Shown: in pieces, positions 12,163-22,801 of the stretch | Numbering within the stretch: the stretch's first letter is position 1 | Layout: the number at the start of each line of letters is the position of its first letter | From: Phallus indusiatus | Lineage: Eukaryota; Basidiomycota; Agaricomycetes; Phallales; Phallaceae | NCBI GenBank assembly: GCA_027605045.1 | Contig: JAQFWX010000079.1 | Location: 105,680-169,679, forward strand | Direction: 5' to 3' | Length of the DNA stretch: 64,000 nucleotides | The notes under the pieces: generated by a model | Told to the model about the DNA's origin: nothing | What the model saw: only the letters and a program-made list of their open reading frames with translations | Database searches by the model: none | Position numbers and translations under genes: made by a program

Positions 12163-12751
12163 CGACTATCCTTGTATGTTCGATTTGAAATATGAATGAA
12201 TAATAATGTATAGGACTTGGCGTTTTCCTATTGATTGAATCTCCATTTATACAATAAAAAGAAAAAGACCGTAGGTAACAATGCAACGATATCGCCTCGA
12301 CGCCATTGGTCGCCGCCACCAGCCATGAATAGCGGTTTTGACGGGTCCGGGGACGAAAACAACGGCGGAGCACGCGCCATCCGATGTCTGCACCGGGATT
12401 TCTTCCATATCCCCTGCAGCTGACGTCTGTACTCCCACCGCCTACGACAGACAATTATCCTCGTCACACGCAGACCTACAAGCCACCAAGTTCGATGATC
12501 GGAATTCTCCACATCACCCTCGCTTGACACAATCCTCTTCATCAAAGCTCAACCGCGACACTTCGTAACGCCAGAGCTTCAGTTGGAAACTCAGTGCTCA
12601 CTAAACGCGTCGGACCTCATCTTGAGGCCTGAAGCTCAAGTCCAAGGCGTCTCCTCTCACATGCGCGACGCGTCACCTGGTCCTTCTTTCAAACACCATG
12701 TTCTGTTGTCGAATGCCATTTTTGCCGATTGTTTGCCGATTTAAAGGTTCA
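12163..12751. other. Downstream region of unit 1
   Basis: Non-coding sequence whose 12255-12475 part matches 16290-16575 of unit 2, including an open piece with the motif ENNGG..IRCLHRDF in both units. That piece is short, lacks a start and end of its own, and is not called a gene. 12590-12690 is unit-specific. Confidence 0.45.
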
Positions 12752-14097
12752 TACTAGAGGCGCCTGATGTCGCCAACACCCTTGCATGAACGAAGTTTCA
12801 TCCGTAGTTAAACTAACACAATGATATTCCCGCCACATATATAGGTACATTAACTATTGTTTAAGCCAACAATACCGAAACGGATGCAGACACGGAAGTC
12901 CTAAAGACACTTACACTTACGGATCCGCGGTGCGAAAGACCAAATTTTTCAGCAGCACCATGGAATCGCGCTGTGCTGATAACGTCTCGACACGGAGTTC
13001 GGGACGCATGGAACGACATGATGCTGAGAAAAGCTTCTCACGATGACAAGAAAACCATTTTGTCATGCCCCTGCGTCGAGTACGTAGGAAAGAGGAGACG
13101 ACCGTTGACCGTTGAAGAAACAGCCTTAAGTGCGAAATACGACGAATGGGAATTATCAAGCGTTCTGCCACTGTTCGAGGGTATGAGAGTCTACATCACG
13201 ACAAACATATCCGTGAAAGCACACCTTGCCAACGGCAGTCTAGGGACTGTCGAGAAGATATATCTGGATCCTCATGAAGCGATGGTACCCACAGGTGTTC
13301 GCGAGCACACTTTACAATATCCACCGAAGTTGGTATTGTTTCGACCCAATGTACCCCCAAGCGCGCGCCTGAAAGGTTTGCCAGAAGGTGTCTTACCCAT
13401 CGAGATGCATAAGGAATCCCACGATTTGAAGTCAAAAACAGGGGTGAAGACTAGGATATACCGACAACAATTTGCTTTGACACCCGCATACGCGTTCACC
13501 GATTATAAGTCGCAGGGGCAAACCGTCAGCCCAGTGAAGCTAGTGATCATTGATCTGGCTAAACCGCCTACTGGGAAGTTGAGCCAGTTCAACGCGTACG
13601 TAGCCCTTTCGAGGTCCAAAAGTAGAGAGCATGTGCGTTTGTTAAGAGATTTCGAGACCAAACTCATAATGGGCGAGATGGACGGAGATCTGAGGTACTT
13701 CGACGAGTGGCTTCTGAGAAAAGACTCCGTCACATAGCTTTAAGGCAGTGTCGCGGCGATGTATCGACTATATAGTGTGTTTAATGTCAAGATAATAAGA
13801 GTTTGTACATAGAAAGACATACTGTGATGAGATAACGACGGAAATTATTGTAGTAACGCGACCTAATATCGAAAGTAATGGTGCAGAAGGACACTCCTGA
13901 CAACCGCACGAGTTTTGAGCATCCGAGGTTGGACTCAGCCTCCGTTGATGACATCGTGCATGGTTTGACGACGATATGGGAGGCGTCACACGTTACCCTT
14001 AAACGCGTAAGCAGTGAAAACAATATGTACAAACAAGTGTCAGATGGAAGCAAATTCTACGGGGATCCAGAGCCCTTGCTTCATGCAAGGGAATTTG
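12752..14097 (+). mobile_element. Segment with Helitron/Pif1 fragment, absent from unit 2
   Basis: Aligning the two duplication units, sequence on both sides of this segment is contiguous in unit 2 (around 17135-17145), so about 1.35 kb is present only here. It carries the C-terminal part of a Helitron-type helicase (12865-13737) and a further unassigned open stretch to about 14097. I found no complete Helitron: no Rep nuclease domain, no Walker A part and no clear 3' hairpin with a CTRR end. The segment is therefore either a fragment that landed in unit 1 or a piece deleted from unit 2. Confidence 0.6.
12865..13737 (+). pseudogene. Helitron-like Pif1 helicase, C-terminal fragment
   Basis: A single open frame from just after a stop at 12862-12864 to the stop at 13735-13737. 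It shows the C-terminal half of the Pif1/RecD2-type helicase found in eukaryotic Helitrons: PRCERPNFSAAPWNRAVLIT with RHGVRDAWN, the loop LANGSLGTVEKI, the motif V-like QQFALTPAYAFTDYKSQGQT, and the motif VI region FNAYVALSRSK. The ATP-binding Walker A and B motifs and the Rep domain are missing and there is no proper start codon, so it cannot act as a helicase alone. It ends FDEWL before the stop. It is a transposon relic. Confidence 0.8.
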
Positions 14098-14146
14098 ATT
14101 CTCGCACCCTACACGTGATTGCTGCAGTGTAAGGTTAATCCCGGTT

Positions 14147-15010
14147 AGTCACTTTCAATGGTCAGGCGTCGAATGCTTTTTTTATTTCCTTTCTTTTAGT
14201 GATACTACCGAGTAGTGGTAAATGGTAAATCAGTCCGCTACTACTAGTAGTATTAGTTGATATGTTCCAGGAGTTGCCAAAAGGACGGCGGTATCAATAC
14301 ATTTCGTCCCTTGCTAAACATAAAACTTATATTTGACTTCTGTGTGTCTGAGCGTCATAATCGACAAATGTACCAAATATTTGATCCTTGAAGTTCTCAC
14401 TATCTTTCCATAACTCAGACTGACGCCATGCGTCCGGGCGGATGTTGACAAATGCATTGCATACATGTCAGCACATCTCAAGCCCGGGCCATTTAACTAA
14501 GATCAATTTAAGTGTTTAATTGGATCTTGATTAACCGTCAGGGATTATTGAGCGTTTGACACTGACGTCACCTAAACATGCCAATCTCACACTTCTCGTA
14601 TCCTAATCTGAAACAAAGATTAAGACATGTAGCACCATGATTGCAATAATCAATACACGACCTACCATGTGAAGCAGCGTGTGCCAACTCGGCGCTGTTG
14701 TTTTACAATACATGTCTCATAATAGCGAATATCGGGGTTCCGGTTCCGTTTCCTAATGCATATATTGCGCTCTAAATTGAGAGGTTCCCGTAAAATCAGC
14801 ATAATAAATATTGTTTAATTTCCGGGCTATGTTGAATAAGAATAATAGACTATGGAAGTTTGCAGCCACTTATAAAGGCTGATTTTTCTGATCGATTGAA
14901 TTGCCGTTGAGCCGGCTATAGGCTATGAGTACTAGTACCTTTTTTTAGGATATAAATCGTGAATGTGCGTCCTCTGTTTCCCCCACTCATCACATCCATC
15001 AATTTCTTCG
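14147..15010. other. Upstream region of methyltransferase copy 2
   Basis: Repeat of 10502-11406 with many point differences and small indels. No gene is seen. Confidence 0.6.
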
Positions 15011-15760
15011 ATGTTTATCAAACTCGTCATGGTGTTGACAATGAATTGTCTAGCCGTGAAGGCTCTTCTTTCACCTAACCAGACCAAGCCGTCAGATAAA
15101 GTCGAATTAAAGACTTTTGGAGAAAAGTACATGCCTTTAATAAGATTTTGCACGATTTTGGTGGGTGTTATGGCTAGGCAGCGACAGTTCTGTTCGTTAA
15201 AACACTGTCTATTATAGCCGGTTTGTTTGATACCTAGTTTTGTTCTGTCCGCCGTCGTGCTCTCGTCGTTCCTTACTCAGGATATATCCACGAATATATG
15301 TCCCAGAGGCTTCGACAATGAATTATCTAGGCTGTCTCCTTTATTTTTGGGGATCTTCCTAATAATTTCAGGAGGAGCTTTCATTCGACTGTTATGCTAC
15401 AGAACGTTGGGGAAATTCTTCACTTTCGAGATCACGATTCGACCAAATCACCAAATCATAGATGTAGGTCCTTACAGGATAGTGAGGCATGCGAGTTATA
15501 CTGGTTTATTTATGATACTATTTGGATCCGGCTGTTTGCTGTTCGGGTCGCAAAGTCCAATTATCGTGTGCGGATGGACGGAATCGTACGGGTTCGCGAA
15601 AGCGTTCATGGGAATATGGTCTTTATGGGCTGTAATATTTTTGTGCTGGATAATCAACCGGGTTCAGGTGGAAGAGGGAAGGCTTAGTTGTCATTTTGGA
15701 AAAGCCTGGGACGACTACGTTAGATTGGTCCCTTATCGATATATTCCCATGATATGTTGA
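15011..15760 (+). CDS. Isoprenylcysteine carboxyl methyltransferase, copy 2
   Basis: Exons 15011-15160 and 15218-15760, with the same 57-nt intron position as copy 1, give 230 residues. It differs from copy 1 by a two-codon gap near the start and scattered substitutions. The family box reads GPYRIVRHASYTG, keeping the Arg that copy 1 has changed to Gly, and the C-terminal RVQVEEGRL..FGKAWDDY..VPYRYIP signature is identical. Both copies keep an open frame and intact splice sites, so purifying selection or recent origin is likely. The role is the same as for copy 1: methylation of prenylated C-terminal cysteines in the ER membrane. Confidence 0.9.
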
Positions 15761-17275
15761 CTATACTATTCTTGTATGTTCGATTTGAAATATGAATGAA
15801 TAATAATGTGTGTATAGGACTTGGCGTTTTCCTATTGACTGATTCTCCATTTCTACAACTGAATTGAGTAAATTTATCCACAGAATAACGAAGAAATAGA
15901 GAACCAGAGAGCGGAAATCAAATAAAGATACATACCCAAGGCTTCTGTGCTTAGTTGGGCCTAATGGGCTGAAAATGTACAATCTGTGTCACGATGGGGT
16001 CAATTATGTAGCACATCGCATAGCATAAATATATTAATGGTCTTCGAGTCACTTGACACAGACACAAATCCAGTCTGAAATTTCACAAATTCGACGTTGA
16101 CGCATTGACGCAGACGGTCAAGCTAACAATAGATATGTACTTGTCTATTTCATCGCTAAGGAAAAGTCGGCGTAAATAACAAAATAAACGTGAAGCCACA
16201 AGGAGTTTGCTGTTCAGGTGATTAAATAATAATTTCCTTGTTGCACCATATCTGTACACCCCGACATCAATTCATCCGCTCACAGAAGAAAAAAGAAAAA
16301 AGACCGCAGGTAACAACGCAACGACATTGCCTCGACGCCACTGTCGCCACACCGGCTATGAGTAGCGGTCCTGACGGGCCCGGGGTCGAAAATAACGGCG
16401 GGGGACGCGTCATCCGATGTCTACACCGGGACTTCTGCCATGTACCCTGCAGCCATTTGTACTAGCCTTATTCCATCCGTCATTGATCCGCCCTCAATCG
16501 ACGACTAGCATGAATGTCTGCACCTTCATAGTCGCCGATATCGTATCCCGCCGCCTAGGACAGACAATTGTCCTCGTCACACGCAAACCAACGAGAGCTT
16601 CAAGCTTCAAATACCATGTGATACGTGCGCCTCAGGAGCGAACAGGAAAGATAGGGAACCAAATGGTAGTGTGTGAGGGAAAGGTAGTATAGAATAAGAG
16701 ATGTAGAGTAGTCAAGTCGAATAAAAGTGACTCAAATACTTGTTGAGAGACTGAGAGAAAAGCTGCGATACAAACTCAAGTAATCTGATGATATTCTGTG
16801 TCTCGAAATGATGGGTTTATATACAAATTATGGTTTAGTATTTGGGCGAAAAACGGAACAGCGGTTATCTAAAATACAAAGGAAAGGGGGGGGGAAGCAT
16901 GAGGAAAAGTAAGGAATCAGGCCAATTTCGAGTCTAAACACTTTATCCTTTTATAACTTCCAGGCGGAATACGGAATTGTGCATATACGCTGCCTCCAAC
17001 TGGTCTAGCTGTGCTGCACCGGCTCGGAATAATACTGCGTCCAGGGCGCCAATTATGCTCGTTCTCTTCGTAAGTCATTATCGTGCGCAACACATGTTCT
17101 GCCGTCCTACGCCATTCTTGCCGATTATAGGTTCACATCTGGTTTCGCACCCTACACGTGATTGCTGCAGTGTAAGGTTAACCCCGGTTCTACGACGTGT
17201 GCGAGAGCACAAGTTTTTTAGTAGGAAAATGATATACTGAATAAAGGAAATGTAGTACAAATGCTGTCTCAGGCT
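15761..17275. other. Downstream region of unit 2 and SDR 3' flank
   Basis: No supported gene. 15860-16283 is unique to this unit. 16290-16575 matches unit 1. A G-run lies near 16885-16893. 17130-17189 closes the duplication, and 17190-17275 is the 3' flank of the minus-strand dehydrogenase. Confidence 0.5.
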
Positions 17276-18719
17276 TCACGCCTGAGGTTCCGCCAACTGT
17301 TCCTTAATAATGATCTCAACCCGAGAATCAACTTTCGTCAACACCTCCACGGTCTCCTTCTACAATAACATTAATGAGGTAGTCAGTATTGTAAAAGTTA
17401 AAAAGATCGGGAGATAATTATACTGACCCAGAGCCTTTCTCTGACCTTCTTTCCCTCTTCGCTCAGAGAGTAATCGCTTTCTTCCTCGACCCGACAACAG
17501 TGGATATAATGGCCGTGTAATGAAGCGCCGCCGTCAGGATGTGTAACAGCTGCCCACACAACGGCTCGACTTCCCATTTCAACACTCCGAGCCAACAAAC
17601 GTTCACCCAAATGGAAGAAAAATCCCTAACATTTTGAGATAATAGGAAGGGACCTCTCATATAGTTGAATGAAAGACTTACCGTGATGGTACCGTTTAAC
17701 TCTCGCATTAGTTGGGTCCTGCACCAGCCCGGGTTCACAGCAGTAATAACCAATCCAGGAGCGTCCGCAGATGGAGCAGGTAGTCGGGCTGCCAGTGTGT
17801 GCAAGAAAAAGATGGTGAACACTGTGGTTCATCAAAACATAAATCAGTCCCGTTGAGCTACAAAACATCACAGTTGACTAGGACTGACATTTCGTGACGT
17901 AATATCTTTGACTCATGCGTCTATGCAGTGCAAGGAATCCGTCAAAGATATATCAAATATCGCACTAGAGCTGTATTACTTTACTGAATATTTTTCATCG
18001 TTCAATTGTTCCAAAATACTGGGGCTTTCAGCTTCCTTCAGAGGAGAAATGAAATAATGCGTTTCGCTGGCTAAAAGAACGATTCTAGGGGTAGGAGACG
18101 CCGGAGGAGCGTTCTTCAGGTATGGGAGAAGGAGAAGGGTCAATAGGCACGTGCTGAGATGGTTCACTTGTATCCTATACGAAGATCAAAAAAAAATCGA
18201 GGACAAGGTATTTCGAGAATTACGTCGTTTCCCAGTCATCCACCGTCTTCGTAAATTTGTGCGTATTAAGCCCCGCGTTCATGACCAAAAGATCAAGACG
18301 GCCTCCTCCCTCATTCGCATATTTGTCCGCAAAGGCAACGACCGACTTGAAGTTTGACATATCTATGACCCATGGCTCCAATGTCTCACAGCCAGTAATG
18401 GCTTTGACGTCTGAAAATTAAACAAATAAAATCAGGAATGTACACATATGGAAGGCGGTCCTAAAAGACAAGACTCTGGCGTCCATTTAGGATAGTTCAT
18501 ACCTTTTACAGCTTTGGTGGCTTTTTCCATGTTTCTACACCCAAGAATAAGCTTTCCTGGTTTCATTCTTGCAAAATGACGCGCTGTCTCCAATCCTATC
18601 CCGATATTTGCACCCACGATGATCACAGTCTTGCCAGATAGATCAACAGCAAACTTGGAAACTTTAGGTAGAGGAACCCATTGGTCTTTGAGCCATCTTG
18701 CTGCTGGAAACTTGCCCAT
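17276..18719 (-). CDS. Short-chain dehydrogenase/reductase
   Basis: Seven exons join in phase: 18719-18503, 18410-18224, 18174-17980, 17921-17890, 17821-17682, 17625-17428 and 17359-17276, giving 350 residues. It is a classical-fold NAD(P)-dependent oxidoreductase, closest in layout to retinol-dehydrogenase-like fungal SDRs. Motifs are the Rossmann glycine box VIIVGANIGIG near residue 33 (usual Thr replaced by Val), LLVMNAG near residue 115, and the catalytic YYVTK, encoded by the 32-nt fourth exon, with AVNPGWCRT after it. A C-terminal extension (EEGKKVRERLW) is common in this group. The substrate cannot be predicted. Its 3' end abuts the tandem duplication, so the duplication boundary lies just outside the gene. 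All seven splice pairs are canonical. Confidence 0.9.
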
Positions 18720-19391
18720 CGTTATTGAAGGATGTTAGAAGGTTAGGAGCTCTAGCTGAAAACATTTGGGCGATGGGTAACAAGTGGTTATATTTGGACG
18801 TGAACTGAAAGGCGTGAGAGTTGCGCAGCGGCAGTTCGGGGTTACCTAAGTAACTTAGCGATCCCATCAGTAATTATTTTTTTTTCAAATCCTTCACACA
18901 CTTTTCCAGCTTCATCGTTATATCCTCTTGATATAATCTCTGCCAAAGATTGCATTATATCTTATTTGGAATGCCTTGGCCCACGCATCAAGGATGGCCG
19001 CGTTTCTTCACATGACAGCTGTCAATGGTTATGTACTTGTTCCTCTCTTACAAGCATCTTCGCAATACAGGTTTCATGCTATTATCAGTTATTATACAGA
19101 ATACATCTGTACAGCGTATCTGCAACACCAGTCTCTCTGAACTACAGCACAGAGAAAAAGACGATACCCTTCAATGTTCATGGGATGGGTTCAGGACATA
19201 ATTTTTTCATGGGAACTTTCTCACTTGATTCATTGCCGAAGTGGCGATCAGCCTAGGCGTTGATATTCCCTCTGTTGAGATATGAGCTCCATCGCTCAAA
19301 GGCGTTATTCGCGGAATATGCGCCGGAATTAATATTAAAGAGAATGAATTGACAACAAAATCGATTGCGGGGGATTCAAAAAATTACTGGC
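18720..19391. other. Divergent intergenic region
   Basis: Promoter region shared by the minus-strand dehydrogenase and the plus-strand DUF6533 gene. An open stretch at 18966-19256 has no splice partners or motifs and is not called. Confidence 0.4.
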
Positions 19392-21376
19392 ATGTCGTTA
19401 AATCCAGCACACAACCCCCTTCTTCAAGGGCTAATCGACCAAATAGTAGGCCCTCTTTCACAGCTGAGAGCGACCAATTATGCCACCGGTATATTGCCGT
19501 CCCTTTCTATATGTGGTACGTATTAATCATCTTCTCCCATAGCCGCCGTCTTCACGGTACTGTTGTACGATGTGGCATTGACATTGTCAAGAGAGGTTTA
19601 TCCTTCAATAGTGGATTTTTATGTTGCAGCTGACTCTATTTTAATAGATCGAATATATATGGAAGTGCGTGCTTGCATATAAATGCCTCCGAGACGCCAT
19701 TCTAAATTGGTGTTGGCCAAACTAGGACCTCATGGTCGCTACCGAAGATACTCTACATTATAGCTAGATATGGAGGAATCCTTGACGTAGGGTGAGCTCC
19801 GAATTTATTTCCTGTGCACCTTGAGTTAACAATTATCCACAGGATACAATTGTTCGGTAGGTATTCACTACATTCTGGAATGAAGTGAGAATATTGAATG
19901 AAGGCGCAGTGAATACTCAAACCAGTCTTTCAATCCCAGTGAGTGCATAATCTAACCTACAGACTTTTATTGACTGTAATGTCCTGTAGTTGTATGTTCT
20001 CCGGGTGCTTCATACTTCATACAGCTCTTAATTGAAACCCTTCATTCGTTACAGTTGTCGTGTCTATATCTGGTGGATTGCCCTGTACGCCGTCATTTCT
20101 CCTCATTAGTTTCCCATTTGATTTTACTATTCTTAACAGCGGAAACGCCACCATCACAGAATGGGTGGTCAATATTATTCTGATGCTCAGAGTTCATGCT
20201 TTGTACGGTCGTCGTTGGAAATGTGAGTAATTCTTCGAGGTTGCTTAGTAGATAAAAACTTGACTCATCGCAAATTATTTGTAGTCTTAGTTGCTCTAAT
20301 AGTCGTTGTGATGGGTAAGTAAAAGTAGTACTGTCACTTCCTAATGTCCAAAGAGCTAATTTTGTGTTATCTCAGTCCAAATCGGGGTATATCTTTGGCT
20401 TTTATATCCGCTATAAACCCTTACTCATCTACGTAAACGATGTCTAGTTGGAGATGTGGGCCACCGTTAGAAGCGCTATACAGGGTTCGACCCATCTACT
20501 GCCGTCTAGCCCGCTTCTGCCTATTCCCGGATGCCTCTTTGGAGCAGACGGAAGTCCTTCTTGGCAGTTTACTCTGATTGCTTGGTATGTTTAATCATGT
20601 GGTACTGTTATGTTATTAAACATCCTACGCTCCGTCTTTAGGATCCCTGGTATCCTTGTCGCGAGTGAGAATCCAATCTTTATCTCCTTTCCTTTTCAAG
20701 CCCTTACAAGTTTACAACTCCTTCGTAGCATTTTTCTTCATTTTGACGGCGTATAAATTCTACGAAAATGCCACAGCCGCTGGAGAATATTCGCAATTGG
20801 GCTGGAAAGATTTCTCGCCGGTGTTCCTCGCACTGATGAGGGATGGGACTGTGATCTTTTTACTGTATGTAATTTGTTTTGGCTGACGAGATAAATTCTG
20901 ACTTCAAGCAATTCAGGGTAGCTGGTGAGTTCATATTATTATATACCAGGGAATATTGTCTTCGAGCCAGACAACTCTGTGTCAGCTGTATTGATATTCG
21001 GTGCCGTCTTCCTGACTACGGTGCACAATGGATTAGAGAACCTTGTTCTTCCGTACGTCTATTCAGTCCCATGCTTAATCATTAATCAGGCTTCATAACT
21101 TTTCATACAGATACGTCACTGGAACCCTATCAATGGCGGTATGCCATACTCATAGTTGCGTCCATATAGCCAGACATTCTCTAATCATCTTCATAGGGAA
21201 CGCGTCTTGTCTTAAATTTACGTGAAGCTGCTGCTGAAGGCAGTATATCATATGGAAGGTCCACAATTCGGACCATACCCGGTATGCAGTTTGAGATAAA
21301 AGAGAGTACTTCAGGAGGTTCAAGAAGGAAAGACGACGAAACGGTAATATTCCGTCAGTTTACAGAGCCTATATGA
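19392..21376 (+). CDS. DUF6533 multi-pass membrane protein 1
   Basis: Eighteen exons: 19392-19488, 19543-19595, 19648-19664, 19726-19791, 19843-19856, 19910-19938, 19990-19991, 20055-20084, 20140-20222, 20285-20314, 20376-20386, 20448-20584, 20642-20664, 20729-20864, 20917-20924, 20986-21052, 21111-21138, 21197-21376. Introns are all 51-64 nt. The product has 336 residues. The N-terminal DUF6533 signature is clear: LLYDVALTLSREIEYIWK then WSLPKILYIIARYGGI. Further landmarks are LMLRVHALYGR, LPIPGCLF, LMRDGTVIFLL and the closing RLVLNLRE, with about seven hydrophobic segments. DUF6533 proteins are basidiomycete membrane proteins of unknown function, often in expanded families. The exon plan, including a 2-nt exon, was confirmed against the two paralogues at 54-59 kb, which have the same exon lengths at most positions. 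The gene looks intact. Confidence 0.85.
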
Positions 21377-22069
21377 AGGCCTCCTCGACGATAGTTGTAT
21401 TTGCCCCTCACCGATTTCGTTTTCCTTATTGTGAGCATTGCCTTATTATACATCGATACGTGCTTATTGACCGAAACCTCGCAGTATTGAAGAGACTTCA
21501 TGTCTTCTGTATTATGGAATTATTGTTGTACCATTAGCTGACAATTTTATATCTATTCATTTTTGGCGAGCAATTGATTGTAGGACAACTTAAGGACAAC
21601 GGGCAATGTTCTCCTTGAAGTCCTAACTATCTAGAGAGGAATTGCGAAGTGTTACCTGGTTTGATCTCCATCTGCCAGTGGGCACCGAATGGTGCAGCGC
21701 TAGCTGTTCTGGTGTTCGCAGTTTTTTTGGCAATGGCACTGAGCCTCAAGCTGTTGCTTCCTAAGGCGTTCTCTATATCGGAATAACCGGAGGGTGTCAG
21801 AATGGGCTTTCCTCCGAAACATCCCGTCCGGTGTCCTTAGGATTTCAAAGCTGATGATCATATTTTAGGACCAAGGTGACCAAATCCTTGCCATGGCTAA
21901 ACCCGGCGCGGAGGCCGGACGACGTCTCCGCGAGATGACTGGCGCTTGACTACAACCAAACGTCGACCGCAACCATGGATGCGTATAAAGTTTATTTTTA
22001 AGACCCTCCTGACGCAGAACCTCTTTTGAACATCCCCGTATAATACGTACAGAAATATTCATCAAAACC
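21377..22069. other. Intergenic stretch, no gene seen
   Basis: 3' flank of the DUF6533 gene and sequence ahead of the decayed block. An open piece on the minus strand at 21865-22071 has no supporting features. Confidence 0.4.
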
Positions 22070-22700
22070 ATTGAAATGGATTCGTTACGTAACTGGAGCG
22101 GTCCTAGGCGCAGAAAGTGTTTTTTCGTCGCTAGAAGAAGACAACCACGATATCAAGGTGGAGGACAACAATCCCACTTGCCATTAACTCCTGTACAATC
22201 CAAATGAATCTATACGTTTCATTGATGGCCATGGACTGAACCATTGTCAATCTTCACAGCTCACAACAGACAGTGGTATAAAGTTGAAGAGAGACAAGCG
22301 TTGTGTCGTCTCTGACCACAACACTGCTCGACTTAGTGAAGCTGCCTATCTCAAAATGTGACGAAATATGTCATTTTTTTTGAATACTTTTACTCACCTA
22401 AATCCCCCAAGTACATATATTCAAGCGCTCTGTCGCTGGAGAACACGCAGCGAAGAACCACAGATTGAAAGCGTAGACTATACTCAAAACGGACTTTTCT
22501 TGAATCCTGTGCTTCATAGCTTATTTTGATCAAGGCTTATTAGTTATTCTAAAGGTGCGATTACTGCCGTATTTAGAAAGTACAAGTTACTAATAGTTGT
22601 TGAAAGAAGAAATAGACGCCGAACTTTGCAATGGATTGCGAAGATGGACTTCTAGCCTCAAAATATACCGAATATCTTGTTTCGATTCACACACCGTTAT
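22070..22700 (+). pseudogene. Decayed gene block, paralogue of 9590-10440
   Basis: Starts AAATGGATTCGTTACGTAAC and encodes, in the frame shared with the other copy, WIRYVTGAVLGA, then SSLEEDNHDIKVEDNNP, followed by a stop. Later pieces (22420-22460 and 22610-22650) also have counterparts at 10.1-10.4 kb. Frames are broken between the pieces. It runs directly into the frameshifted coiled-coil gene at 22802, so the two could be parts of one former gene. The family is not recognised. Confidence 0.5.
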
Positions 22701-22801
22701 TTCCTGTTTAAAGAAGAAGAGCCTATTGGACATATACACCCACTGTCGGGGTGTTCCGAGTCCTCAGCCGATGCAGACTTTCTTCGTTTTCTCGAACTTC
22801 T

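Larger units (their letters stand above)
10502..14146 (+). repeat. Tandem duplication unit 1
   Basis: Unit 1 begins at AGTCACGTTCAATG and ends where unit 2 begins with AGTCACTTTCAATG. It contains about 0.9 kb of upstream sequence, an intact isoprenylcysteine methyltransferase gene (11407-12162), a downstream segment (12163-12750), the helicase insertion (12752-14097) and a closing 50 bp that matches the end of unit 2. Upstream parts of the two units agree over long runs with scattered substitutions and small indels, and the coding parts are closest. The head-to-tail order with no spacer indicates a tandem duplication rather than two independent insertions. Confidence 0.85.
14147..17189 (+). 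repeat. Tandem duplication unit 2
   Basis: Unit 2 repeats unit 1 head to tail, from AGTCACTTTCAATG to TAACCCCGGTT. It lacks the helicase segment but has about 420 bp (roughly 15860-16283) that unit 1 does not have, and a divergent stretch at 16600-17080. The last 60 bp (17130-17189) match 14098-14146. Confidence 0.85.

Noticed and set aside
19641..19647. Two adjacent stop codons inside the DUF6533 signature, suggesting a pseudogene
   Set aside because: They lie in an intron; the 17-nt exon 3 starts just after them, as confirmed by both paralogues.
20480..20500. tRNA-like B-box (GGGTTCGACCC)
   Set aside because: The flanks do not fold into T-arm and acceptor stems, and the sequence reads as coding exon 12 of the DUF6533 gene.
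20650..20710. An 8-nt exon 13 in DUF6533 gene 1
   Set aside because: Paralogues have a 23-nt exon there, and the same length fits this gene with donor 20665 and acceptor 20728.
20925..20949. A 25-nt intron in DUF6533 gene 1
   Set aside because: Comparison with the paralogues shows that the true acceptor is at 20985, giving a 61-nt intron.
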